Positions 46,519 to 58,202 of a stretch of DNA of 64,000 nt are shown here, one piece after another; position 1 is the first letter of the stretch; every line of letters begins with the position of its first letter. The notes beneath the pieces were generated by a model. That model was not told where the DNA came from. It worked only from the letters and a program-made list of their open reading frames with translations, and did not search any database. Source of the stretch: Branchiostoma floridae (lineage: Eukaryota > Chordata > Leptocardii > Amphioxiformes > Branchiostomatidae). Where the stretch lies: the NCBI RefSeq assembly GCF_000003815.2, contig NC_049995.1:10375768-10439767 (forward strand), written 5' to 3'. The position numbers and the translations under genes were made by a program.

Positions 46519-49247
46519 CTACACCCTTTTCAAAACTCGTCGGCAAGTTTTTCCCGATGGAAGAAGGGTCGTCTGAAAGAAAACAAAACAAAAGAAAGGT
46601 AAATTTTGTGTCAATAGACAACAACGAGTATTTCGGTTGGAAATACAGATAAAGACAAAAATAGAGTTTCTCATATTTTTTGTGGTTCATCAATTATGAA
46701 AAATCATTTGATTGACGTTGCATGTATCCACTGATTGATTTCTGATAACCAATGTAAAAAAAAAAAAAAAACCTGCCAGGACAGAGACAGAGACAGATCA
46801 AAGTCACCAAACACAATAACTCCCTGTGGATTCTTCCAACTGACCCCATGGCCTGGACTGTCTGTCTTGTCTGATTAAGGACTGGTACTATCACATCTGT
46901 AGTCTACTTCCTGTCACTACCACAACTCTGACCTACGTGGTGACCTGATCATCTTCTTCCCTCTCAATTTTTTTTCTATACACACCAACACATACTACCA
47001 TATTTAAAACAAGACCGCGACACCATAATAATAATAAAATGCCAAGTTAAAACAAGCCCCTTCAACCTCCTTGATTGAAATCAACACATCAAAATGGCGA
47101 CAACCCTTCCCATCATACACCACTGATCAGTGATGGGAAACAAAATGGTGGCGCCTAATGACGGGACCTAAAACTATAAAGGTTTTGCTAAACCTGTGCC
47201 TCTGTTCACTGAGGTAATGACAGACAGGCATAGACAATCAGACACTAACACGTTTATGGAGTAAAACAACAACAACAACAACAATAACAACATTGAAACA
47301 AACATTACCAACTCCAGATCCCCTTTGTTGTCAATCCGACCTGTTCCGACGGATTCGCCAGTTGCTCTCAAGGTCCGGGTCACCAATCGACCATACTCAT
47401 CCCAAGACATCTGGGCCTGTGTGTGTGGCGGTAAATCAACATGTGTTATAGCATAGATATTAATCTTTGTAGGTAAATTACATTATACGAAAAGAGCAAA
47501 ACTTTGTTTGGGCATTGATCATGTGGCAGCCTTCATTGATTTCCTTTTCTTTTTTCTTTATTAGTTAATACTCACCACTTTATATGACATTATAATAGTT
47601 AATGGCAGTGAAAATCACACTCCTGTTAATAGTAAATATAGTATTATCAAGTGTCAGCTATGTCAGAAAATTCAGGCGGTACCGAGTTGCAATGGATAAT
47701 GGACCTGCAGTCTGTAACGAACGGAAGATATACTTGTTTTTTTGCAAGGGCGGCGGATTAAATTGTCAGAATCTCAAGATGGTGGCGCCCGTCAATGAGC
47801 GGACAGTATAGTAAAGTAGGTTATAACAGACCTGCATCGATACTCTACTATCAGGCTCACCCCTGAGGTGTCACCAAAAATGAATATGCATTACCTGAAA
47901 GTGCGTGAAACCTGTCGCGATGTGGACTGGCGGTTGTCCAACAGTTAAAGTCATCTCAAACGTTACACGGCCGTACTGGTTTTGATACTGTCGGTAGGTG
48001 ATTTGGTTTCCGGTGACGATGTACTCTTCCACTGGGCTCATTTTGAATAATGTTACTATCTTACGGGCAAACCACGGAACACCTGTTGTCAACCAGAAAA
48101 AAAAGTACTGATTTAGTTTTACTGATTTGTTTCTGGGTAAAAAGAAGTGGGCACTCAGAAAAAGAAGAAGGAATAAGAACACACCAGCAAAAAGTGTGGC
48201 AATGAAAATGCATTGCCACGGCGATGGAGTTATGGTTTATATATATTGAATTATACATTTGCAGTTGTTGGTGTGTTTTACTTTGCGCCTTTCCTCTGGG
48301 TCTGTTTACAGCCTATGCTAACAAGGGTCTAACTAGCTACTTGATGGATGGGCTGTCGACCTCTGCCCTACATCTTGGAATGCCAGTCCCGATTCCTGGG
48401 ACTCTAAAGACAATAGGACTGTGTACTACCTCTCTGCCTCCCTCCACCAAACATTGTCATTTCTTGTGGTCCGCATTCTGCTTCTGAACATGCCCCTTTG
48501 GGGAACGGAAACATGCAGACTAGCATGATCCAGCTACGCACGCGCGGACTCTAAATTCCTCACATGCCTGTGCAATGCTGGGAATTCCTGACAAACGGTC
48601 GTACGGTCGTACACTATACTGTTAGGCGTCGCAACGAGCCGTCGCCGAAAACAATAGTTTCCCGGTAAAATAACCCCCCCCCTTGGACAATCTTGGCCCG
48701 TTCGCACTATAGATAGCAATTTTTTCCAGCAAAAACGGTGACTGGCTGTCGCGATGGAGCATACTCAAAAGTAACGCTTTGTTAAATTTCTACGTGCTAA
48801 GTTTTGTTTGCATTCGTCGGGTTGACAAAGTCTACCAAGTCCTCTAAAATGTGTTTACAGTATCTACTTATAGTAAGTATGGACGGTGTTTTCAAGCAAA
48901 GATGGGCCCAGCGCAGGTCAGCTTACGACAGCGAACTGTGGTCACATTTTTCGATTTCTAAGCCAGAATAGGATGTTATATAATATGACCTTGTAAAAGT
49001 TCCTTGGGCTAGGTTAGCCGTAGTTCTGTCTTTAAACTTTCTCGACCGTACTGTCTTGTAAAATTGTCAACAGTTCTGTCATAACCTCGCTAGAAATCTC
49101 ATGACAAAACTTATCGTACGTACAACTAAGACGATTGCAAAGTAACCTACCTTGCTCACGAAGAAAGTCGTCGTAATTTTCGTTCTGAGAGTGATCTTGT
49201 TTCCATCTACCATTGAGCTGGGCGAGTTGATGCATGTTTTGTTCCAT
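46519..49247 (-). CDS. FABP-type lipid-binding protein, gene 3 (second subfamily)
   Basis: Exons in transcript order: 49151-49247, 47895-48082, 47309-47416, 46519-46572; 148 aa, longer than the usual 130-135. The N-terminus MEQNMHQLAQLNGRWKQD adds about eight residues before the GxW strand. Exon 2 (VPWFARKIV, SPVEEYIVTG, ITYRQY, MTLTVGQPP) is six codons longer than in genes 1-2. Exon 3 has SWDEYGRLVTRT with Arg122. Exon 4, TTLLPSGKTCRRVLKRV, keeps an Arg but has Leu where many FABPs have Tyr; the CRRVLKRV end resembles liver/ileal FABPs. Intron positions and phases are canonical. Introns still align with genes 4 and 5, so duplication is fairly recent. Confidence 0.87.
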
Positions 49248-50049
49248 GTCGAACGTTTGTTGTGACTCTCGTACACGGAAACAACCCTAGTAGATCAATC
49301 CTTTCAAGGCATCAGTGAAGCTTGAACTGACTTAAAGGGGTGACGCATATCTACAGAGCAAAACAGCTGGTCAAGCTAGGGTCATATGCTAATTAATAAT
49401 GGGTGACCTATAAATAGATTTCCTATCAGTGAACCCCTTTTCGTGCGGGGGACAATTTTTATTGACAGGATGAAAACGAGGTCAATGAAACACAAACACA
49501 TTGTTAATTAGACAGTATTTTATATTTATAGATATTTCTCCCAAACCAACTACACTAATTGTGTACGTCATAATAAAGTCAAGTCAATGTCATACTATGA
49601 GTAGTGTCAACATGCCTTATATAAGACATGTAACTATGTAGATATGTAATAATTATCCACATATGATATCATGTTTGCAACCACTAGGCCGTATTTTACC
49701 CGTATGAAGCATTCAATCTGTAAATAGTAGAACGTAGCGGTGGTAGAACGCATACATGTGGTACTAATACGTTAAATGAAACGAGACTGGTCGTTCTCCT
49801 GCTTTGTATAAAGTCATTCGAATATTATACTCGTATCTTATGGTCCTGATGTGACTGTGTTTTGCTCACTTTACACATGTATGGTTGAGTTATGGCAGTT
49901 TTCACACAGGGTTTAGAATATCGTACACAGACACTATCAATCACTGGTACTAAAGACCACTAAATAATTTCCTCACAAGGCTGAACCAATCGCACAATCG
50001 ACAGCTCCCTTCAGCAAGATCTAACCGACTATTTTCCTCACGTCCCGTA
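49248..50049. promoter_or_regulatory. Upstream region of FABP gene 3
   Basis: 49276-49440 is conserved with 57170-57325 upstream of gene 4 (CAGTGAAGCTTGAA, GGGTCATATGCTAA, GGTGACCTATAAATAG). Its minus-strand CTATTTATAG (49408-49417), 160 bp before the ATG, may act as a TATA box. The rest is AT-rich and separates this part from the DR1-like block at 50050. Confidence 0.35.
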
Positions 50050-50130
50050 TGACCTTTGCACTTTTGATGCGTCACATGTGAGGGAATGTGTTCGTGGCGT
50101 CACAGAAAGCACGCTGGTTGGCTGGTCGGT
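50050..50130 (-). promoter_or_regulatory. DR1/CRE/CCAAT block upstream of FABP gene 3
   Basis: TGACCTTTGCACTTTTG at 50050-50066, CRE-like TGGCGTCA at 50095-50102 and GGTTGGCTGG follow in the same order as upstream of genes 4 and 5. It is 803 bp from the gene 3 ATG and could instead be read as downstream of gene 4. Confidence 0.45.
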
Positions 50131-50364
50131 TGAAACATACACATTGTCAACGTCTTTTCTTTTTATCTTAGCGTCTCGTCCTTGGGACTGCAACCGTTTC
50201 AAGTTGCGGGGTTAGCGACAAAGACGACCCAACTGAAATGTACACAAATAACGTTGTAAAATACTATAGATATGTTTACAATGCATCACGCATATGTTAC
50301 ATCTGATCCATACAAGAGAAGGACTTGATAAAGAATGGGGTTTTGTTATATCAGTAGTATCAGT

Positions 50365-50370
50365 TTTATT
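50365..50370 (-). terminator. Polyadenylation signal of FABP gene 4
   Basis: AATAAA on the minus strand, 87 bp after the stop codon. The equivalent position downstream of gene 5 (58546-58551) has the common variant ATTAAA in aligned sequence (CAGTTTTATTCAATACATG versus CAGTTTCATTTAATACATG). Confidence 0.65.
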
Positions 50371-50456
50371 CAATACATGAAAACAGCAACACTGTTCATT
50401 AGAAATCAGAACTGCGTATCTCTTAGTAGACACCACCTCCTAGCGATAGTATGCCA

Positions 50457-53400
50457 TCAATGCACCCTCTTCAAAACCCGTCGGCAAGTTTTTCCCGATG
50501 GAAGAAGGGTCGTCTGGAAGAAAACAAAATAAAGGTAAAACCTTTCGTCAATAGCCCCTTCCCATCATACACCAATCCTCGTGAGTGATGTTAAACAAAA
50601 TGGTGGCGCCCATTGACGGGACCTAAAACTATATAGGTTTTGTTATCGTAAAAGCCTCTGTTCACTTAGGCAATAGACATGACAGGCACTAACAGGTTTA
50701 TAGCCTGGTATCCTGCAATTGCAAAGAGGAGAGAAGAGACTCGGGAGCTATATTACGGCTGGATACCAGGCTAACAGGTTTATGGAGTAAAAGAAAAACA
50801 ACAACAACAAAAGAACAAACACTACCAACTCCAGATCCCCTTTGCTGTCCATTCGACCTGTTTGAATGAATTCGCCACTTTTTTTCCTGGTTCGCGTCAC
50901 CAATCGACCATACTGATCCCAAGAAATCTGGGCCTGTGTGTGTAGAAGCAAATCAACATGCGTTATCAGCATAGCATACTGGGTAGATATTAATCTTTGT
51001 AGGTATGATCATACGAAAATAGCAAAACTTGATACGGGCATTGATCATGTGGCAGCCGTCATTGATTTACTTTTTTTTTTTCTTTTTATTGAATGCTCAC
51101 CACTCTACAGTTAATGGTTGTGAAAACCACGCTCCTATTATGAAGTGTCAGCCATGTCAGGAACTTCTAGTGGAAGTTAACCCTATCCAGACTGGGCTTT
51201 CTTTTACATTCCCTGGTCGGGGTGGGGGTTGGGGTGTGGGGGGTTCTCATTCGGCACCCTTTTCTAATTTCAAAAATGCTTACTGTATGATCACCAAATT
51301 TGCAGGGGGTGATATGCTTGTCAAGTTTTATAATTCCTGAAATCTTTATATCATCATTATGTAATATGACGTAATTAATACTTCTTTAGTTGATTTTTAG
51401 CTAAAACGGGGAATTCCCATAATACCTAAATATTTCACACAAAAAGTTAACGACAAAGGTTTCTTATCAATATTTAAGTGTTGTAAGACTTCTGCCGACG
51501 CAACGACATCAAAATAACATCATAAAATTATGTAATCTATATTTAAGCTATCCGCCATCTTGGATCATCAACCTTAAATGACTTAAGATACATCTTCTTC
51601 AACATATAACCCTAAAATCCCATGAAAACGAATGTTTTCTGTAGAAAAATACCAAGTAGTGATGAAATTCGAATGAAAATAAGCTGGTTATCATAATATT
51701 GTCGGCCATCTTGGATTTTGACCAATTACGTCTCACATTAGCATAATTCATGAATAGCTAGTAATAAATATCACACAAAGATATGTTAGATATCAAAGAT
51801 ATATGAAAACAAGTGTAGTTTAGCAAGAAAATCTTAAAATCATATTGTTTAAACCACAATCAGTAAATTTTGTAAAGTATGGTTTTAGAAACCCGTTGTT
51901 TGTAAATTGTTGCCAACAACATTCTAGGAAAAGTCACCAAGTTAAGCTATACGACGTCAACGATGGCGGGGGCACTTCTAGCCCCCCCCCCCCCCCCCCG
52001 AGGCTGGATAGGGTTAAGCAACGACTAGTTATATCTATAGATAATGGTACTGCAATCTTTAATAGATGGAAGATATACTTTTTATGTAAAGGAGACAGAT
52101 TAAATTGTTACAATTCAGCGCCGCCTTTGACGTGGTAAACCACAAGGTGTTGTTAGCCAAACTAAAGAGCTACGTGTTTGTCCAGTCGGCCGTCAATTGG
52201 GTCAACAGCTATCTGACAGATAGAACACAGGCTGTCAGTGTTAACGGTGGAGTCTCATCACACAGGAAATGCTTAAGTGGTGTTCCACAGGGGAGTTGCT
52301 TGGGGCCATTACTTTTTTGTATATATACCAATGATTTACCCACTGCTATAACTCACTGTAACATAGAATTGTATGCCGATGACTCCACTCCTTCCGCTTC
52401 TGGCCCAAATGTCTCTATGATACAAAACACACTTCAGGCCGAACTTAACCATATATGGGACTGGGTACAAGCAAACAAATTAGTATTAAATGTGGAGAAA
52501 ACAAAATCGATTTTGATGGGAAGTCGCCACAGATTAAGGAGCAACCCAGAGTTACAGCTTTCTTTGAATGGCAAAAGGATTGAACAAGTATTTCAAGCAA
52601 AACTACTTGGTTTCATTATAGATCAGTACTTAACATGGACACAGCAAGCAGACAAAGTCCTGAATAGGATGACTGGTTCACTAGCAATGCTTAAGAGATC
52701 TAGACATCTGATTGTGGATGGACCGCTTAAGATGGTGACGCAGGCACTAGTGTTATCCCATCTGGATTATTGTGCTTGCTTATTATCTGCCTGCCCTCAG
52801 ACCTCCTTGAACAAGCTACAGATTCTGCAAAATAGGGCAGCTAGACTAATTCTTAATGCGCGCTATAATGAGAACATTGATTATATGCATAGTAAACTAC
52901 AATGGCCAACAGTTAAAGAAAGATTGTACACAGGTACTCTTTCTATGTTCAACAAGCTATTAGTATCTAAGGAACCTAGAGCTATGTATAGCAGATTAGA
53001 AAACATTAGTAGCAGACATGAGCACAGCACTCGTCTTGCGACAAGTGGTGGTTTTAGATTACCAAAGCCACGAACTGCGGCCTTGACAAGGACCTTCTTG
53101 TATAGATGCACCAAGTCAGATAACACTTTCCCACCACAAATGAAAGCAACCTCACCTTCCATTTTCAAAACACACATTGTGAATTGGATCCGGACAAAAA
53201 TCAACACAAACAAACCCTTGCAGGATTGGTGGTAGACGAATTTGTATGTAGATATAATGTAGATAATTGACTTGTGTTGTGGATATTTTCTTTGTTAATT
53301 ACACCCATTTGGTTATTTATTTATGGTTTCAACGATTGATGTTTTGTTACTTATGTTATAGCCTTTGACCTCTGACCCCTCCTCATTACTTCTGTTTACT

Positions 53401-56400
53401 GAGTTTATTATATTTCAGCCATACCATAGGTATGGTGAAATATATTGTATTCGTAATGTTTCTTTCTTTCTTCTTTCTTTCTTTCTCCTGTCAAATCTTC
53501 GGAACACGGTATCTCCGTTGTTCCTGAACCGATTGACTTGAAATTTGACACAAGGGTAGAGTGGGTCAATATCCCCAGACGTTTTTTTCATTTTTTTCAT
53601 ATCTACCTTTAAAATGATTTTATTAAGGTTTTTTGGTCATCTTAAGACCAAAACTGTATATTTGGGCCCCCTGTACCCTGGTATTATAACCGAATGAGCT
53701 GAAATTTGTCACAGATGTGCTTTGATAATTCCCCCATACAAATTCAATACCACTTTTGGTGTACAGTATAACGAAATGCTTATTTTTGCGATTTTTTGGT
53801 CATTTTTTGACCAAAAAAGGACACTTTTGGCTCCTGTACCTTGGTTTTAGAACCGGATGACCTGAAATTTAGTATAGGAGTGCCCTAGACATATGCGCAC
53901 ATGGATTCATTAACAGTTGAGGCATACAGTACAACAAAATGCTTAATTTTACGATTATTTGGCCATTTTATGACCAAAAAGTACACTTTTGGCTCTTGTG
54001 CTCTGGTTTTAAAACCAAATGACCTAAATTTTGGTAAAATGGTGCACCAGATATTCATTCAAATGACACATGTATAATTTTTGTCATAGACTACGTCAAA
54101 ATGATAGATTTGGGGATTTTTTTTCCAATAGCCACAGGGGTCAATGACCTTAAGGTCGTTGACCCCAGCTGCAGATTGCACCTTCTGGCATATATGTCTA
54201 TTTAATCTAATTAGATAGGTAACCAATCACTTAGCCTGAATCTATATCCTAAAGAGGGGGGGGGGAGGGTGACAGCCAATCAGCGAGTCCGGTGTTATCT
54301 GGAAGAGTCCATTCTTACACGGAGGGGTTCATTTTTTTTAAAATTCATCCTCGGACTGGTGAAGTCTTTCAGTGGGTGTATTTTTGGACAGGTCTATTTT
54401 GCAGTTTTACAGAAGGTGTGCTGGAAGAGTCTATTCTCGCACGGAGGGGGGATTTTTTTAAATTCATATTTTGGACTTTGGTGACTTCTAGTTTGTCAAA
54501 GTCTTTCAGCAGGGTTATTTTGGACTGGTCTAATTTGCAATTTTAAATGGGTGTGCTGGAAGAGTCCATTCTTGCATGGAGGGGGGATTTTTTAAAAATC
54601 TATTGGCTTTTTTTTAAATCCATTTTTGGGACTTCAGTGATTATGTCAAAGTCCTATTTTAGCGGATGTATTTTTGGACTGCTCTACTTTACATGGAAGA
54701 ATCCATTTTTTGCACACGGAAGGGGGATTTTTTCAAATTCAGTTTGGACGGGTGGTGATGATTCAAAATTCAATTTTTAGTGGAAGTGTTTTTAGACTGG
54801 TCTATTATACCTTTTCATGCACTGGGACCTTTTTTGCTGAATTCAATTTTGGATTTGGTTTCTTATTCAAAAGGCCAAGGTTTCAGTGGGAGTATTTCTG
54901 GACTGGTCTATTGTGCAAATTCACATAGGGTGCACTGGAGTCCATTCTTGAAGTTGAACGGGGGAATTTTGTAAGATTCATTTTTGGGTTAAACCGCCAT
55001 TAGTAAAAGTGATTTTTCAAATGGGTGATTTTGAAATAGTCTATTGTTGCATGGGGAGGGAGATGGCTGAAATATGCTGTATTTGCTCTCAAGCAAATGT
55101 CGGTCTTTCTAGTGTTACAGTTTTGTAATCAGTTCACTTCAGTTTTTCTTTGTCATACAGTATACATGTACTTTTGTTGACTTTATGTTATTTGATGGTT
55201 TTAATTTGTAATGTTGATGGACGACTCCAGGAAGAATAGAGTTATGATAATAATTGTAACTCTAATTGGAGATCGAAATAAACAAACAAATACAATCTCA
55301 AGGTGGCGGCGCCTGTCAATTATGGACAGTCGTATATGAAGTTTAGCTTATCGGTAACCTGCAACGATACTTTATTCTCAGGCTCACTCCTGAGGTGTCG
55401 CCAAAATACTGTAAATGCATTTAAGTTCGCGGGGATTTAATTTCGCGGTAACGGGAAAATGGACTTTTCGCGGTGGTTTTTAATTTCGTCGTAGCACCAT
55501 GCACTGTAGTCTCTTACTGTTATGGAAAAATATTCGCGGTGGTTTTAAATTCGCGGTGAAGCGGCAGCCGCGAAACCGCGAACATTAATCCACCGCGAAC
55601 ATTTCTGCATTTACAGTAAACATGTACCAGAGTACCTGAAAGTGGCTGATGGCGACGCCCGTCAACCGTGGATAGTCATAAAACAGGTTGTTGTTAACCT
55701 ACAACGATATTCTATTGTCAGGCTCACCCCTAAGGTGTCGCCAAAAATAAATATGTATTACCTGAAAGTGGCTGAAACCCGCCGCGATGTTGACTGGCGG
55801 TTGTCCAACAGTTAGAGTCATCTCGAACGATATGGTCCGGCTATCGTTGTTCTCGTACTGTCGGTAGGTGATCTGGTCTCCGGTGATGATGTACTCTTCT
55901 ACGGGGCTTATTTTGAGCCAAGATGCTATCTTACAGCAAAACCACGGCACACCTGTTGTACCAGAAAAGAGTAATGGTATTGCTTTTATGATTGCAAGCA
56001 GCTTATTGTTTCTGAGTAAAAAGGGGATAACCCTGCATCTGCTTGGTTTGACAGAAAAAGAAAAAGGAATAAGGACGCAACAGCAAAAACAATATNNNNN
56101 NNNNNNNNNNNNNNNNNNNNNNNNNNNNNNNNNNNNNNNNNNNNNNNNNNNNNNNNNNNNNNNNNNNNNNNNNNNNNNNNNNNNNNNNNNNNNNNAGTTT
56201 TGTTTTTGTTGTTGTTTACTTAATGGTCACCACGGAACAACACCTGAAGGTCACTCAAGGTTACGGGTTACATTGTAACTGTAACAGCATCTCTTCGCCC
56301 TAGGTCAGAAACATCATGATTGAGACCAGCCCAATTGCTCACTATGAGTGAGGACTAACTGACCCAATAGGCGAAGCAGGGGTTACGAGGGCTGCTGAGG

Positions 56401-57133
56401 AAATTCCCTACCCCATTTTGGCCGGCATGGTTTGATTCGCTCACACCGCACCATCGCACATGTGGCGGGTCTTTTAGGTGACCGGAGTATGGCTCTTCTC
56501 AAACACGGGGCCTCCATTCAACGTCCTATCCGAGGAAAGGCCCTAGCCGAAGCTAGGTACTCATTTTCACCTGAGTAAAGTTACATAATATGATCTTGTA
56601 GAAGTTGCAGAATTACATATAGACAAAAGAGTTTCTTCCCACGAGCAATCCTAGAATGGAACTCTTTACCCGCAGCAGAGACAGTAACTGTACCATCAAT
56701 AGCAGCCTTCAGGGAGAAGATGGCTCATGTGAACTCAGCATACCTCATGATTACTACAAAACTACCACATGTTTTAGACACTCATCAGTGGCCTAACCTT
56801 TGACCCAACAGTGTGACATATTCATCGGCTCGTCGATGTTGGTCACCTATCCCGAAGAGGAAGAAGTTCCTTGGGCTAGGTTAGTCTTGGTTGTGTCGTA
56901 AAACGTTCTTGGTCGTACAAAACTCGGCTTAGCTGTCTTGTAAAAATGTTGTAGATAGGTTTGGTCATAACCTGACGAAAATCCCGCGACAAAACGTATC
57001 GTACGACTAAGACGACTGCAAACCTACCATTTTCACGGAGAAATTGGTCGTAGTTCTCGTTCTGAGAGTGGTCTTGTTTCCATCTACCATTGAGTGCCTG
57101 TAGCTGGGCGAGTTGCTCCATGTTTTGTTCCAT
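50457..57133 (-). CDS. FABP-type lipid-binding protein, gene 4 (second subfamily)
   Basis: Exons in transcript order: 57028-57133, 55762-55952, 50826-50933, 50457-50513; 153 aa. Motifs parallel gene 3: MEQNMEQLAQLQALNGRW, SPVEEYIITG, ITYRQY, MTLTVGQPP, SWDQYGRLVTRT, and TTLLPSGKTCRRVLKRV with an extra His. Exon 2 has VPWFCCKIASWL where its sisters have VPWFxRK, an unusual Cys pair replacing the helix-adjacent Arg. Intron 2 is about 4.8 kb, against about 0.5 and 0.7 kb in genes 3 and 5. The excess is three inserted transposons plus a local duplication that carries a second copy of the exon 2 donor. A 100-base gap lies in intron 1. Confidence 0.87.
51181..52013. mobile_element. piggyBac-like MITE, 833 bp
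   Basis: Ends CCCTATCCAG and CTGGATAGGG are flanked by TTAA at 51177-51180 and 52014-52017. CCC termini with a TTAA target are the piggyBac signature. The matching site in FABP gene 5 (about 59680-59710) reads straight across without an insert. There is a run of about 18 C near the right end. No transposase. Confidence 0.82.
52115..53235 (+). CDS. Reverse transcriptase, C-terminal part, of the truncated LINE
   Basis: Open without a stop for about 370 codons. FSAAFDVVNHKVL (RT motif region with the first catalytic Asp), GVPQGSCLGPLLF, the YADDS catalytic box, then a typical thumb and C-terminal region (LQNRAARLI, WPTVKERL). The N-terminal endonuclease and first RT blocks are missing because of 5' truncation, and no ATG begins the frame; only a TTG in flanking DNA is in register. 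The intact frame suggests a recent insertion, but the copy cannot be autonomous. Confidence 0.88.
53490..54120. repeat. Minisatellite in LINE 3' region, about 160-bp unit
   Basis: About four units, each with a CTGTACCxTGGTTTTAxAACC, GATGACCTGAAATTT and TTGGTCATTTTTTGACCAAAA pattern. The first unit begins CACGGTATCTCCGTTGTTCC. Confidence 0.75.
54293..55080. repeat. Second minisatellite in LINE 3' region, about 130-140-bp unit
   Basis: Five to six units with GCTGGAAGAGTCCATTCTTG, a GGAGGGGGGATTTTTT stretch and TTTTTGGACTGGTCTATTTT words, decaying towards the right. Confidence 0.75.
55409..55616. mobile_element. Palindromic TTCGCGGTGG-type MITE, copy 2
   Basis: Ends CTGTAAATGCATTTAAG and CTGCATTTACAG lie between TA dinucleotides. 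The interior alternates TTCGCGGTGGTTTT with its inverse. Same family as 23280-23487. In intron 2 of FABP gene 4. Confidence 0.82.
56096..56195. other. Assembly gap (100 N)
   Basis: Unknown bases inside intron 1 of FABP gene 4; translations across it are meaningless. The round size suggests a placeholder length. Confidence 0.99.
56300..56575. repeat. Dispersed repeat in FABP gene 4 intron 1
   Basis: Contains CACACCGCACCATCGCACAT, GGGCCTCCATTCAACG and CCTATCCGAGGAAAGGCC. The first word is the inverse of one at about 34160-34190. Probable SINE-like or LTR fragment; class unknown. Confidence 0.45.
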
Positions 57134-57678
57134 GTTGTACGTTTGTGACTCGCGGTCTACACGTCACGGAACCACTAGAATTCAAACCTTTCGAGGCGTC
57201 AGTGAAGCTTGAATTGACTTAAGATCACTTAAAGCTTGACACATATTTACTGAGCAAAACAACCGATGACGCTGGGGTCACATGCTAAGGCAATAGGTGA
57301 CCTATAAACAAGGTCAATTAGTAGACAGTAAACAGATATTTGTAGACAATCTTTAAAACTTGGATCTGGCATAGAAAAGACCCACACCTGTGCATAACTA
57401 ACCTCTTTAATGTCTTTGAAAAGGACTTCGAAGAACGGATATACAATAGTAGACTGACAACCAATGTAGATTGATTGTACAAATTTACTATTGATATTTT
57501 GGCATGAACCCTACCTATTGTTAAACTACTCCATGTTTGATCATAGAGTAGTAACAGACTGTACATATTCCTTAAGGTTTCCCAGTATTTTGACAAATGT
57601 ACTACATGTAAGTGTCTTTCCTGACTGTTTCACTGCCCATGTACTGCATGTTAAGTACACATGTAATTCGTCCAGACA

Positions 57679-57778
57679 NNNNNNNNNNNNNNNNNNNNNN
57701 NNNNNNNNNNNNNNNNNNNNNNNNNNNNNNNNNNNNNNNNNNNNNNNNNNNNNNNNNNNNNNNNNNNNNNNNNNNNNN
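57679..57778. other. Assembly gap (100 N)
   Basis: Unknown bases in the region upstream of FABP gene 4, so the distance between its ATG and the DR1-like block at 58203 is not reliable. Confidence 0.99.
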
Positions 57779-58202
57779 GGCACAGTAATAAGTCATGAAT
57801 ACAATAATACTCGTCTAAGTTCTATAACTACATACATATATAGTATAGAAAAGTGAACATAAATGGCAAGTAGGAAGTTAACTATCTCATCTGTAAGATA
57901 GTAGAACGTAGCGATCAGGAATAATAGTACTGATACTTTGACACTAACGGGAGTTTTGCTTTGAATAAAGGTATTCGGATATTATACTCGTATCTTATAC
58001 TCTTATCTTAATAATAGTCCAGGTGTGTGTGTTTTGCTCATCACCAATATTGATACTTACACATCTATGGTTGAGTTATGGCAGTTTTCACACAAGATTT
58101 TGAAAATCGTGCACAGACACTGTCAATCACTGTTACTATTAACCAATCACACGACAGCTCCCATCGGCAAGGTCTTACCGAGTATTTTCGTCGGGCCCCG
58201 TA

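Larger units (their letters stand above)
52115..55290 (+). mobile_element. 5'-truncated non-LTR retrotransposon (CR1/jockey-like)
   Basis: TACAAT is duplicated at 52109-52114 and 55291-55296. The 5' end starts within the reverse transcriptase and the 3' end is AAATAAACAAACAAA. The aligned intron of FABP gene 3 (about 47760-47790) has the uninterrupted target (TTAAATTGTCAGAATCTCAAG), which defines both edges. The unusually long 3' region contains two minisatellites. Confidence 0.88.

Noticed and set aside
53490-55080. Small plus-strand ORFs in the LINE 3' region
   Set aside because: Low-complexity tandem repeat translation with many frame breaks.
57491-57856. ORFs crossing the N gaps
   Set aside because: Continuity through unknown bases is not evidence of coding.
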